A stretch of DNA of 64,000 nt from contig NZ_MDDR01000037.1 of the NCBI RefSeq assembly GCF_001870435.1, forward strand, positions 248,001 to 312,000. Direction: 5' to 3'. Under the pieces are notes generated by a model, which saw only the letters and a list, made by a program, of their open reading frames with translations, was not told the DNA's origin and searched no databases. Both the position numbers and the translations under genes were made by a program. The number at the start of each line of letters is the position of its first letter. Position 1 is the first letter of the stretch. This stretch comes from Pseudomonas costantinii (lineage in GTDB: Bacteria; Pseudomonadota; Gammaproteobacteria; Pseudomonadales; Pseudomonadaceae). Of the stretch, positions 16,192 to 24,592 are shown in pieces.

Positions 16192-17841
16192 TCATTTGCG
16201 TGGTGGCCCTTGCAGGTCCAGTGGCGCGGCGTTGTCCGGGCGACCGCGAATCAGCGATTCCGGATGCCGGCCGAGGTAATCCGACAGCTCGCGCAACGAG
16301 CGCGACATGCGGCTCAGTTCATCCAGGGTTTGGGTCAGTTGCTCGCGCTGCGGCGAGTCTTCGGCCAAGGTTGAACTGGCTGATTGCAAGGTCTTGCTCA
16401 CGTCGGCCAGGGTGTTCTGCACGCCGGGCAGGGTCTTGGCGTTGAACTGGGTCAGCCCCTTACGCAGCTCAACCAGGTTACTGTCGAGGTTGCCGGCAAT
16501 CCGTTCGATGGGCAGTTGGTTGATCTTGTTGACGATGCTTTCGAGTTTTTCCTGCAACTGCTCCAGGTTGCCGGGAATGGTCGGAATGCTCACCGGGCGC
16601 AGGCTCGGGTCAAACTTCACCTTCTCGGCTTTCGGGTAGAAATCCAGGGCGATGTACAACTGGCCGGTCAACAGGTTGCCGCTGCGGGCTTGGGCGCGCA
16701 GGCCGTTTTCGATAAACGTGCCGATCAACTGTACGCCGCCCACTTCATCGCTGACATTATGATTCATGGTCTTGAGCAGCTTGGTATGCGCCTGACCAAG
16801 CAACTGTGGATAGATCACAATGCCAACGTTGATCGGAAAGCTGCGTTTCTGGGCATCGAAGTCCAGGTTGACCGACACCACCTTGCCGAATTCGACACCG
16901 AGGAACTCCACCGGCGCACCAACCTTCAGCCCCCGCAGTGCCTGATCAAACCGCAGGGTCATATATTGCCCCTCGCCACTGGGCGGGGCGAGGGCGCTTT
17001 GCTGATCGTCGAACAGCTCAAAGGAGTGCTCTTCGTCGGCTGGCTTGTCGTTGGGGCTGTAGGGGGGCGCCACGAAGGCGATTCCTCCAACCAACATTGA
17101 CGACAAGGATTCGGTTTTCAGCGCGAAGCCATTGGCGCCGACGCTGAGGTCTACACCACTGGCATTCCAGAAACGGGTGTTTTCGGTGACATACACATCA
17201 TTGGGTGCATGTACGAAGACCTCGATATTCACGCCCTTGCCATCGGCGTCCAGCTCGTAGGCCACGACTTGGCCTACCGGGATTTTCCGGTAGTAGACCG
17301 GCGAACCGATATCCAGCGAGCCCAGGCCCTGGGTATGCAGGGTGAAGCGTTTGCCTGGCTCGCCGTAGGTAATGGGCGGCGGGTTTTCCAGGCCTTTGAA
17401 CTGTTTGGCGCGCGTGTCGGACTGGCCGATGTCGGCGCCGATATAATCACCTGAGAGCAAGGTATCGATGCCGGAAACTCCGCCGGCGCCGATGCGCGGC
17501 CTGACCACCCAAAATTTCGAATCTTCGCGGGTGAAGCTTTCAGCCTGCTTGGCCAGTTTGATGGTGGCGTTGACGCTTTTCTGGTCATCACTCAAGGCGA
17601 CGTCGGAGACTTGGCCGATTACCACGTTGCGGTATTTGACGTCGGTTTTGTTGGCGACCAGGCCGCTGCCGGTCTTGAAGTTGAGGACGATGGTCGGGCC
17701 CTGTTGAAGCATGCTGTGAACCACCAGCGATATGCCCACCAGCACTGCGACAATTGGCACGATCCACACCAGCGAAACGCTGAAGCGTCGTGTCTTGATC
17801 TCGGGCGATCCTGGGGGCGTGTCAGTGTTGTGTGGCGTCAT
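16192..17841 (-). CDS. pqiB: PqiB: MCE-domain intermembrane transport protein
   Basis: 549 residues. A single N-terminal membrane helix (SLVWIVPIVAVLVGISLVVH) is followed by three MCE/MlaD domains. Their starts are visible at the repeats TIVLNFKTGSGL, FTLHTQGLGSLDIGSPVYYR and MTLRFDQALRGLKVGAPVEF. A C-terminal helical region (LEQLQEKLESIVNKINQL onward) would form the needle. In E. coli PqiB hexamers stack into a channel that carries lipids between the two membranes. It overlaps the upstream pqiA gene by 20 bases. Confidence 0.92.
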   Translation of the reverse strand: MTPHNTDTPPGSPEIKTRRFSVSLVWIVPIVAVLVGISLVVHSMLQQGPTIVLNFKTGSGLVANKTDVKYRNVVIGQVSDVALSDDQKSVNATIKLAKQAESFTREDSKFWVVRPRIGAGGVSGIDTLLSGDYIGADIGQSDTRAKQFKGLENPPPITYGEPGKRFTLHTQGLGSLDIGSPVYYRKIPVGQVVAYELDADGKGVNIEVFVHAPNDVYVTENTRFWNASGVDLSVGANGFALKTESLSSMLVGGIAFVAPPYSPNDKPADEEHSFELFDDQQSALAPPSGEGQYMTLRFDQALRGLKVGAPVEFLGVEFGKVVSVNLDFDAQKRSFPINVGIVIYPQLLGQAHTKLLKTMNHNVSDEVGGVQLIGTFIENGLRAQARSGNLLTGQLYIALDFYPKAEKVKFDPSLRPVSIPTIPGNLEQLQEKLESIVNKINQLPIERIAGNLDSNLVELRKGLTQFNAKTLPGVQNTLADVSKTLQSASSTLAEDSPQREQLTQTLDELSRMSRSLRELSDYLGRHPESLIRGRPDNAAPLDLQGPPRK

Positions 17842-18466
17842 CCAAGATTTCCTTGTTGTGTGGGTTTTCCCAGATCAATCGTGGATCGAAACTCATGGCC
17901 GCCAGCATCGTAAACACGACCACCAGGCCAAAAAACAGGATGCCCAGGCGTGGCTCGATGGTGCCCAGCGCCTGGAACTTCACCAACGCGGCTACCAACG
18001 CGACCACGATCACATCCAGCATTGACCAGTAGCCAATCAGTTCGACAAACCGAAACAGCTTCGAGCGTTCCTTGCGCGCCCAGAGGCTGTTGCGTTGCGC
18101 GGTGACCAGCAGCAGCGTCAGCGACACGAACTTGATGCCCGGCACCGCAATACTGGCGATGAAAATGATCAGGGCAATGTCCCAGGCGCCGTGCTGCCAA
18201 AACTCCAACACGCCGCTCATGATGGTGCTGTCAGCCCCCGAGCCGAGCATGGTGGTGTTCATCACGGGTAATAAATTCGCTGGAATATAAAACGCCAGTG
18301 CTGTGAGCATATAGGCCCAGGTCCGAGTCAGCGACTGTACTTTGCGTCGGTGCAGGGGCGCGCCGCAGCGGTCGCACTCGGTGGGCCCAGTGCTCATGTC
18401 GCAGGTCTGGCCGCAGGTGTGGCACAGGCACAGGTTGAGTTCGCGGGCAGTCGGCGGTGAGTTCAT
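17822..18466 (-). CDS. pqiA: PqiA second half: paraquat-inducible membrane protein A
   Basis: 214 residues. The N-terminal zinc-ribbon pair (CLCHTCGQTC and ECDRCGAPL) is followed by four membrane helices of the PqiA domain. E. coli PqiA carries two such units in one chain, and here each is its own gene. It probably forms the inner-membrane base of the Pqi lipid transporter. The start codon overlaps the stop of the preceding pqiA gene in ATGA, implying coupled translation and equal amounts. Confidence 0.9.
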   Translation of the reverse strand: MNSPPTARELNLCLCHTCGQTCDMSTGPTECDRCGAPLHRRKVQSLTRTWAYMLTALAFYIPANLLPVMNTTMLGSGADSTIMSGVLEFWQHGAWDIALIIFIASIAVPGIKFVSLTLLLVTAQRNSLWARKERSKLFRFVELIGYWSMLDVIVVALVAALVKFQALGTIEPRLGILFFGLVVVFTMLAAMSFDPRLIWENPHNKEILDDATQH

Positions 18467-19053
18467 ACGGTGTCCCACAGGTCGCGCACATCGCGCCCGG
18501 CAATGCGGATCAGCAACAGGCTGAGGACGGCCAGCGCAAACAGTCCGGTACCGGGCACCACGTCGAGCATGCCGGCCAGCTTGAACACCGCCACCATGGC
18601 GCCCAGCAGGCAGACCTCCAGCATGCTCCAGGGCCTGAGTGCTTCCAGCCAGCGCATGCACAGTTTGAACGCCGGAGAGCGCCTGCCGGACAGGGCGAAA
18701 CTCAAGACCCAGGTCAGCAAAACCAGTTGAAACACCGGCGCGATAATGATGGAAATCGCCGCCACCAACGCAATAAAGGTGATCGGCCCCAGGCTCAACG
18801 CGACCACCGAGTCCCATAGGGTCGCACTGCTTTTCAAGCCCTGCAGGCTGATGCTCATCACCGGATAAAAATTGGCGAACGTCCATAAAACAGCGGCAGT
18901 GACGGTCAGGGCGAGCCGCTGTTGCACCGACAGGCCGTTGTAGCGCTGGAGTACGCCTGCGCAGCGTGTGCACAGGGCTTTTTGATGTTTGGCGAGCGTG
19001 ACTTTTTCGTACACGCAGTCGCAGTGTTCGCAGATGATCCGTTGATTCGCCAT
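18463..19053 (-). CDS. pqiA: PqiA first half: paraquat-inducible membrane protein A
   Basis: 196 residues beginning MANQRIICEHCDCVYEKV. It has two CxxC knuckles (CEHC and CTRC near residues 8-11 and 28-31) and then four membrane helices of the PqiA family. It is the promoter-proximal gene of the Pqi operon, transcribed away from the metallo-hydrolase gene at 19221. Start 19053 is preferred to 19098 because the family begins at the zinc ribbon. In E. coli pqi is SoxRS-controlled. No SoxS site was identified by eye in the 167-base divergent gap. Confidence 0.9.
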   Translation of the reverse strand: MANQRIICEHCDCVYEKVTLAKHQKALCTRCAGVLQRYNGLSVQQRLALTVTAAVLWTFANFYPVMSISLQGLKSSATLWDSVVALSLGPITFIALVAAISIIIAPVFQLVLLTWVLSFALSGRRSPAFKLCMRWLEALRPWSMLEVCLLGAMVAVFKLAGMLDVVPGTGLFALAVLSLLLIRIAGRDVRDLWDTV

Positions 19054-19220
19054 AGGTCTTGCTCCCAACGCGAAGCGCTGCGGTCTTGGATGATTCAACT
19101 GATTTAATGGCGCTTGCCAAGCTTAGCAGTGGGGGCATCACAGGCTTGATCCCTTCCGGAATCGGGGCAGCGTCACCCATACTGCGTCTGGAATGTGCCA
19201 CAGAGCTTTCAGGAACGCCC

Positions 19221-19865
19221 ATGAATATCGAAAAAAACGCGTTGATCCGCGAAACCTTTCCCGTCGGCCCGTTGCAGTGTAACTGCACTATCATCGGTGA
19301 CCCGATCACCAAAAAAGCGATTGTGGTGGATCCTGGCGGCAATCACGAGCTGATCCTTGCACGGCTTGATGCGCTGGGCCTCAAAGTGGTGAGCATCATC
19401 CACACGCATGCTCACCTTGATCACTTCCTGGCGTCCGGCCAGTTGAAGGAGAAGACCGGTGCAACGTTGCACCTGCACAAGGAGGATCAATTCCTGTGGG
19501 ATAACCTGGAAATGCAATGCCAGATGTTTCGTGTGCCTTATACCCCGGTGCCGTCGCCTGATCGCTGGCTGGAAGATGAGGAGGAGTTGGCCTGTGGTTG
19601 CGGTGTGGCGTTGCACACTCCTGGACACACACCGGGCTCGATGAGCTTCTGGTTTGCCGATGCCAAGTTGCTGATCGCCGGCGACACGTTGTTTCGTCGA
19701 GGTGTGGGGCGAACGGACTTGTGGGGTGGGGACCAGGCGACCATCGTACGCTCGATCAAGCAGCGCTTGTACACCTTGGATGAGGGCGCGACGGTGGTGA
19801 CAGGTCATGGGCCTGACACGCGCCTGGGCGACGAAATGCGTGAGAATCCGTTCGTGAGGGCTTAA
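19221..19865 (+). CDS. Metallo-beta-lactamase fold hydrolase (GloB-like)
   Basis: 214 residues, the short glyoxalase-II-like form. Metal ligands are THAHLDH at about 63-69, HTPGHTPGS near 134-142, the bridging Asp in IAGDTLF and the last His in VTGHGPDT. The family hydrolyses thioesters such as S-lactoylglutathione, and bacterial members of this length are often only assigned as hydroxyacylglutathione hydrolase-like. ATG at 19221 follows CAGGAACGCCC. The frame extends upstream but with no ribosome site and across the pqi promoter region. Confidence 0.85.
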   Translation: MNIEKNALIRETFPVGPLQCNCTIIGDPITKKAIVVDPGGNHELILARLDALGLKVVSIIHTHAHLDHFLASGQLKEKTGATLHLHKEDQFLWDNLEMQCQMFRVPYTPVPSPDRWLEDEEELACGCGVALHTPGHTPGSMSFWFADAKLLIAGDTLFRRGVGRTDLWGGDQATIVRSIKQRLYTLDEGATVVTGHGPDTRLGDEMRENPFVRA

Positions 19866-20097
19866 GTGACAAGTCGGTATATTTGCGGATACCAAGTGGC
19901 GACCGTCCGGCGATCCATATAGAGAAAACGACAATTCCCGTTCAGGAAGTCTCTGCTAGGGTTTTAGTGTGCTCACTTGTTGTAGAGCGCGGGCCTGCCG
20001 GGCAGGGAATTTTTACCGTTTGTCGCGTTCCAAGCTCGGCACAGGTCTTTTGCCAACGTCCTCTGCATCACAGAATGCAAAAGTAGGAGCTTCCTTC

Positions 20098-20868
20098 ATG
20101 TTCACGTCACGTCGTCTGCTTGTCGTTGCCACGGCTGTTGCCTTGTTGTCCGGCTGTGCTTCCCCCAACCCTTATGATGGTAGCCAAGGACAGGCAAACG
20201 GCTCCTCGGGTGTCAGCAACACGGTCAAGTATGGTGGCCTGGCGGCAATAGCCGGTGGGTTGGCCGGTGCCGCGATCGACCATAACAACCGTGGCAAGGG
20301 CGCCCTGATTGGTGCCGCTGTCGCAGGTCTTGGTGGTGCGGGTTATGGCTACTACGCCGACCAGCAGGAAAAGAAGTTGCGGGCCAGCATGGCCAATACC
20401 GGGGTTGAAGTTCAGCGCCAGGGCGACCAGATCAAGCTGATCATGCCGGGCAACATCACCTTCGCCACCAACTCGGACGCGATCTCCAGCAGCTTCTACA
20501 CGCCGCTGAACAACCTGGCTAACTCGCTCAAGCAGTTCAATCAGAACACTATCCAGATCGTCGGCTACACCGACAGTACCGGTAGCCGTCAGTTGAACAT
20601 GGACCTGTCCCAGCGCCGTGCGCAGAGCGTGGCCAACTACCTGACTTCCCAGGGTGTCAGCCCGACCAACCTCAGCGCTCGCGGTGCCGGCCCGGATAAC
20701 CCGATTGCCAGCAACGCCGACGTGAATGGCCGTGCCCAGAACCGTCGCGTAGAGGTCAACCTCGGCCCGATCCCTGGCCAGCAATACGGCCAGCCTGCTC
20801 AGCAGCAACAGCAGGCGCCACAGCAGAATAACCAGTTCCAAGGCAACCCGTACCAGCAGTACCAATAA
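20098..20868 (+). CDS. OmpA-family lipoprotein with glycine zipper and Gln-rich tail
   Basis: 256 residues. A lipobox LLSGC gives Cys20. A glycine-zipper segment (GGLAAIAGGLAGAA and GALIGAAVAGLGGAGYGYY, about 45-90) follows, then a C-terminal OmpA peptidoglycan-binding domain with GYTDSTGS and LSQRRAQSV, ending in NRRVEV. The last ~30 residues are Gln/Asn/Pro-rich (QQYGQPAQQQQQAPQQNN) and look disordered. It resembles YiaD-type proteins that link the outer membrane to peptidoglycan. The 232 bases upstream hold a small hairpin near 19990 and no gene. Confidence 0.88.
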   Translation: MFTSRRLLVVATAVALLSGCASPNPYDGSQGQANGSSGVSNTVKYGGLAAIAGGLAGAAIDHNNRGKGALIGAAVAGLGGAGYGYYADQQEKKLRASMANTGVEVQRQGDQIKLIMPGNITFATNSDAISSSFYTPLNNLANSLKQFNQNTIQIVGYTDSTGSRQLNMDLSQRRAQSVANYLTSQGVSPTNLSARGAGPDNPIASNADVNGRAQNRRVEVNLGPIPGQQYGQPAQQQQQAPQQNNQFQGNPYQQYQ

Positions 20869-20880
20869 ACGCTGGACACT

Positions 20881-20920
20881 AAAAAGGGCGCCGTGCAGTC
20901 AATGCACGGCGCCCTTTTTT
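20881..20920. terminator. Bidirectional rho-independent terminator
   Basis: AAAAAGGGCGCCGTGCA and TGCACGGCGCCCTTTTTT form a perfect long stem with a 5-base loop. There is an A run before it and a T run after it, so it can stop transcripts from both sides. It lies between the convergent OmpA-lipoprotein gene and dolP. Confidence 0.95.
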
Positions 20921-20936
20921 GTGGCTGTCGTTTACA

Positions 20937-21518
20937 TCAGTCGATGTATTCGAACACCTTCACGATCTTCTGCACGCCGGATACGCCTTGTACCAGGTTG
21001 GCCGCGCGGGTGGCTTCCGCCTGGGTCAGCAGGCCCATCATGTAGACGATACCGTTATCGGTGACGATTTTGATCCGCGAGCCGGGAACCGCGTTATCAG
21101 TCAGCATCTGTGCCTTGATCTTGGTCGTCAGCAAGGCATCGTTGCTGATGGCCAGCAGTGTGATCGGGTCCATGACCTGCAGTTCGTTGTGAACCTTCTT
21201 CACCCGTTGCACGGCGGCAGCGGCTTGTTCGGCCTGGGCCTTGAGGTCGGCACGCGGTGTTTGGCCGGCGAGCAGTACCACACCGTTGAAGCTGGTCACG
21301 ACGATGCGCGATGCGCCGTTGCCCAGATCCGTTGCGGCTTTGGCGACGTTGACTTCGACCTTGGTTTCAATCAACGAGTCGTCAATTTTGCTGCCAAAGG
21401 TGCGTGTGCCCTTGTCGTCCTGGATGGGGGTGTCACGTGTCGCAGTGATTGCCGTGCTGCAGCCGCTGATGGCGAGGCACAGCGTGATGGCCAAAAGGCT
21501 GATGCGGTTAACGGTCAT
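20937..21518 (-). CDS. dolP: DolP (YraP): dual BON-domain outer-membrane lipoprotein
   Basis: 193 residues. The lipoprotein signal ends LAISGC (Cys20), and two BON domains follow (about 45-112, IVVTSFNGVVLLAGQ, and about 120-190, IKIVTDNGIVYMMGL). DolP binds anionic phospholipid at the division site and supports outer-membrane integrity and amidase activation. The gene order lpoA-yraN-SIS-dolP matches that of E. coli, which supports the name. Its start overlaps the stop of the SIS gene by 4 bases. Confidence 0.9.
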   Translation of the reverse strand: MTVNRISLLAITLCLAISGCSTAITATRDTPIQDDKGTRTFGSKIDDSLIETKVEVNVAKAATDLGNGASRIVVTSFNGVVLLAGQTPRADLKAQAEQAAAAVQRVKKVHNELQVMDPITLLAISNDALLTTKIKAQMLTDNAVPGSRIKIVTDNGIVYMMGLLTQAEATRAANLVQGVSGVQKIVKVFEYID

Positions 21519-22108
21519 TCTTCACTCCCGAACAGTTGGCTGTCGATCAGATCACACAAGCAGTGGATCGCCAGCAGGTGGACTTCCTGAATGCGTGCAG
21601 TGACATTGGCCGGGACGCGAATCTCCACGTCCTCAGGCAGTAGCAACGAAGCCATGCCGCCGCCATCGCGTCCAGTCAATGCTACGACAATCATTTCACG
21701 ATCATGTGCGGCCTGGATCGCTTGAATAATATTTGCCGAGTTGCCGCTGGTGGAAATCGCCAGCAGCACGTCGCCTGGTTGGCCCAGGGCGCGGATCTGC
21801 TTGGAGAAAATTTCGTTGTAGCTGTAGTCGTTGGCGATCGAGGTGATCGTCGACGAATCAGTGGTCAGGGCGATGGCCGGCAGGCTCGGGCGCTCGCGCT
21901 CGAAGCGGTTGAGCAGCTCGGAGGAGAAATGCTGGGCATCACCGGCCGAACCGCCGTTGCCGCACGAAAGCATTTTGCCCTCGTTGAGCAAGGCATTGAC
22001 CATGACCTGACTGGCTTGCTCGATGTGCGGTGCAAGTACGTCCATCGCCTGTTGCTTGGTGTCGATGCTGGCCTGGAAAAGCTGGCGAATTCGGGATTGC
22101 ATGTCCAT
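21515..22108 (-). CDS. gmhA: SIS-domain phosphoheptose isomerase (GmhA/DiaA family)
   Basis: 197 residues, one SIS domain with the sugar-phosphate loops SCGNGGSAGDAQHFSSEL and ISTSGNS. By position, length and C-terminal wording (ARIQEVHLLAIHCLCDLID) it is the counterpart of E. coli DiaA, which binds DnaA. Unlike DiaA it keeps GmhA-type active-site residues: the Glu in HFSSEL and the His in RIQEVH. GmhA turns sedoheptulose 7-phosphate into the heptose precursor for LPS. The annotation as gmhA is preferred, with a possible second DnaA role. 92 bases separate it from yraN, so it may have its own promoter. Confidence 0.8.
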   Translation of the reverse strand: MDMQSRIRQLFQASIDTKQQAMDVLAPHIEQASQVMVNALLNEGKMLSCGNGGSAGDAQHFSSELLNRFERERPSLPAIALTTDSSTITSIANDYSYNEIFSKQIRALGQPGDVLLAISTSGNSANIIQAIQAAHDREMIVVALTGRDGGGMASLLLPEDVEIRVPANVTARIQEVHLLAIHCLCDLIDSQLFGSEE

Positions 22109-22200
22109 CTGTGTGACCTTAAGTAGCGCGGCTGTTTGGCACAGGAATGTGCAGCCCGCAAAGCAAAGAGCAAAAGTGTGTGGTGAAGATGTCCGGTGAA

Positions 22201-22572
22201 TCAGCTGTCGAAGGCATTTTTGAGCCAGTTCAGATCAGCGTGAGCAGGCGGTGTGCTTTCTATGGCAACCACATCGAAACGACAGGGGGAGTCAGCCCAG
22301 CGATGCTCTTTTTGCAGGAAAAACTGCGCGGCGAGTATCAGCTTTTGACGCTTGCGCCCGTCGATACTGGCGAGCGCGCCACCCCATTGTGCATGTTTTC
22401 TGTAGCGGACTTCGACGAATACTACTGTATCGCCGTCAAGCATGACCAGATCAAGCTCACCGCGTTTACACAACCAGTTCTGCGCCAGAAGGCGCAGACC
22501 CTGTTGTTGCAGATACTTTAGGGCTTGAAGTTCGGCATCCTTGCCGCTTTGTGCGCTGGACCGCTCGGGCAT
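22201..22572 (-). CDS. yraN: YraN family (UPF0102) putative endonuclease
   Basis: 123 residues beginning MPERSSAQSGKDAE. It has the RecB-like nuclease core, with GELDLVMLDG and VVFVEVRYR supplying the acidic residues and the E-x-(K/R) motif of the PD-(D/E)XK fold. Its role is not settled; a Holliday-junction-resolvase-like nuclease has been proposed. The start overlaps the lpoA stop by one base (TGATG), so translation is coupled. Longer in-frame starts would run into lpoA. Confidence 0.85.
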   Translation of the reverse strand: MPERSSAQSGKDAELQALKYLQQQGLRLLAQNWLCKRGELDLVMLDGDTVVFVEVRYRKHAQWGGALASIDGRKRQKLILAAQFFLQKEHRWADSPCRFDVVAIESTPPAHADLNWLKNAFDS

Positions 22573-24383
22573 CAGCGCGGGGTGTCCGGCAGGCGCTGGA
22601 TATCGCCACCGACGAACTTGGCCCATGGCATCTGGCGGTCAACGCGCTGGTTGGCGCTGATGCCCAGGCTGCCTGAAAGGCCGTCAACACGCGTATCCGG
22701 CAGCGCCTTGAGTTGACCCAGGCGTGGTGCCAGGCGGTAGGCGTCGACGCCCATCGCGTACAGGCGGCCGAGGCTGCCGTTGGCCTGTGGCCATTGCGCG
22801 GCAACCTGGTTGCGCAGCGGGTCGGTGGTGTTAAGCAACCAAGGCGTTTCGCAGAACATCACGTTAGTCATGTCCAGGTACTGGTTCTTGTCGCCACTGG
22901 CGCTGAATACATGGGACGTCGCGTAGACAGGCACATCACCGGCGTACTGGAAGTTCAGGGTCGGCTTGATCTGCTGTGCCAGTTGCGGGGGCACGGCCAG
23001 GAAGATGAATTCGATGTCCTGGCGACGTGATGGCTGCGCGGCTACGTCGGTACCGACGGTGCTTTGCAGGCTCTTGGCGCGACCTTCGCTTTTACGCAGT
23101 TGGAACAGGTCGGCAATCTGCTGGGCGAGAGCAACCGGCTGATCGACGTACTCGACGCCGACGACGGTGCCGCCATTGGCTTCCCAATCCTGGCGGAAGG
23201 CTTTGTAGACCCGCTCGCCCCATTCCCCTTTCGGCACCATGGCAGCGGCGCGGTGCAGGCCGTCAGCGCGGGCGCGGCGCGAGACTTCGCGGGCTTCATC
23301 TTCGGCGGCCAGGCCGAACTGGAACAGTTGCGCCGGGTTCTGGTTGATTTCGCTGTAGTTCAGCGCGAGGGTGGTGATAGGCAGTTGCGGGCGGGTGCTG
23401 AGTTGTTTGACCAGCGGCTTCTCCAGTGGGCCGACTACCAGTTGCACGCCAGCGGCCTGGGCCTTGGCGTAGAAATCGTCGATGGAGGTCAGGCGCGAGC
23501 TGTCATAGAACTCGATAACCGGCGGCTTCTGCCCGGCTTGTTCGGCTTGGTAGTGAGCGGCCATAAAGCCTTCACGCAGCGCCTTGCCTACGGAGGCCAA
23601 CGGACCTTCCTGTGGCAGCAGCAGGGCGATCTTGTTCAGGGGCTGGCTTGCCAGTTCCTTGAGCTTGGTCAGCGGCAATGGCAGTTGTACCGCCGCTGGG
23701 TGGCCTGGGTTCTGAGCGCGCCAGGTATCGATGGCGGCTTGTTGTTGCTCCAGGGTGCCGGCGCCCTTGACCGCCTGGGCCAAGGTGATCCAACCGTCCA
23801 GTACCGGGTTGCCACTGGCTTGCAGTTGTTCCGCAGGTAGCGCAGCAATCAACGCCCAGATGGCTTCGTGGTTGCTTTTGGCAGCATCGCCAGTGAGCAG
23901 CGGAGCCAGGGCGACACGCTCGCGAGCGGCGGCCAGGGTCTGGCCATCGGCTTCATAAGCACGGGCATGCACGGTGCCTGTGCGGATCTGCTGGTCTGTC
24001 GGCAGGTCCTTCAGGCTTTGCAGGCTAGGGTGGCTCAGGGCTGTCAACGCTGCCTTGGGCTGGTTGCGCGCCATGGCCAATTCAGCCGCCAGGGTACTGG
24101 CAAAAACTTGTGCGGCCGGCTTCAGGGTGTCCAGGGGCACTTGCGCAAGAATCTGCGACGAGCGACTGGGGTTGTTCTGGTGGTACGCCAGGTCTGCCGC
24201 ACTCAGGCGCAGTAATGCGGCCTTTTCTGGCGTCTTGGCGGTCGAGGCCTGTTCGAGCAGTTGCTCGATACTGGCGTCCGGGGTCCGTGGAAGGTCGCCA
24301 AGACCGGACGAGGGCGAGCTGGCGCAAGCGGCCAACAGGGCAGCGAGGCAGAGGGCGGAGAGCAGCCGCAGGCAAGCGATCAT
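22572..24383 (-). CDS. lpoA: LpoA: outer-membrane lipoprotein activator of PBP1A
   Basis: 603 residues. The lipobox is LLAAC (Cys20). The N-terminal half is a helical TPR-like domain (to about 250) and the C-terminal half is a periplasmic-binding-protein-like domain starting around NKIALLLPQEGPLASVGKAL, the two-part layout of LpoA. It reaches through peptidoglycan to stimulate the synthase PBP1A. ATG at 24383 is chosen because CAGGAACA precedes it and it gives a tight signal peptide. Divergent from rsmI, sharing a ~209-base intergenic region. Confidence 0.9.
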   Translation of the reverse strand: MIACLRLLSALCLAALLAACASSPSSGLGDLPRTPDASIEQLLEQASTAKTPEKAALLRLSAADLAYHQNNPSRSSQILAQVPLDTLKPAAQVFASTLAAELAMARNQPKAALTALSHPSLQSLKDLPTDQQIRTGTVHARAYEADGQTLAAARERVALAPLLTGDAAKSNHEAIWALIAALPAEQLQASGNPVLDGWITLAQAVKGAGTLEQQQAAIDTWRAQNPGHPAAVQLPLPLTKLKELASQPLNKIALLLPQEGPLASVGKALREGFMAAHYQAEQAGQKPPVIEFYDSSRLTSIDDFYAKAQAAGVQLVVGPLEKPLVKQLSTRPQLPITTLALNYSEINQNPAQLFQFGLAAEDEAREVSRRARADGLHRAAAMVPKGEWGERVYKAFRQDWEANGGTVVGVEYVDQPVALAQQIADLFQLRKSEGRAKSLQSTVGTDVAAQPSRRQDIEFIFLAVPPQLAQQIKPTLNFQYAGDVPVYATSHVFSASGDKNQYLDMTNVMFCETPWLLNTTDPLRNQVAAQWPQANGSLGRLYAMGVDAYRLAPRLGQLKALPDTRVDGLSGSLGISANQRVDRQMPWAKFVGGDIQRLPDTPR

Positions 24384-24592
24384 GTAAGTGTTCCTGATAC
24401 CGATCAAATTAGCGTGGAATTGTACCCAAGCACTGGCTCAGGCGCGATGTTACTGGCGTGAAACCGTCGATTTAGGTCGTGCAAATGTTGCGATTGGCCA
24501 TCGATTACTAAAAAGGCATCGACCTTGATGGCGCATTTTCAAGGCGTCTACGCGCTACAATGTGGCTTTTGCCAACCATCGAGGTGTGCGTT

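Noticed and set aside
17822..19342. A single 506-residue frame covering the pqiA region
   Set aside because: Only its last 214 residues (from 18466) are a PqiA protein; the front is out of frame with the other PqiA gene, which has its own normal start and stop.
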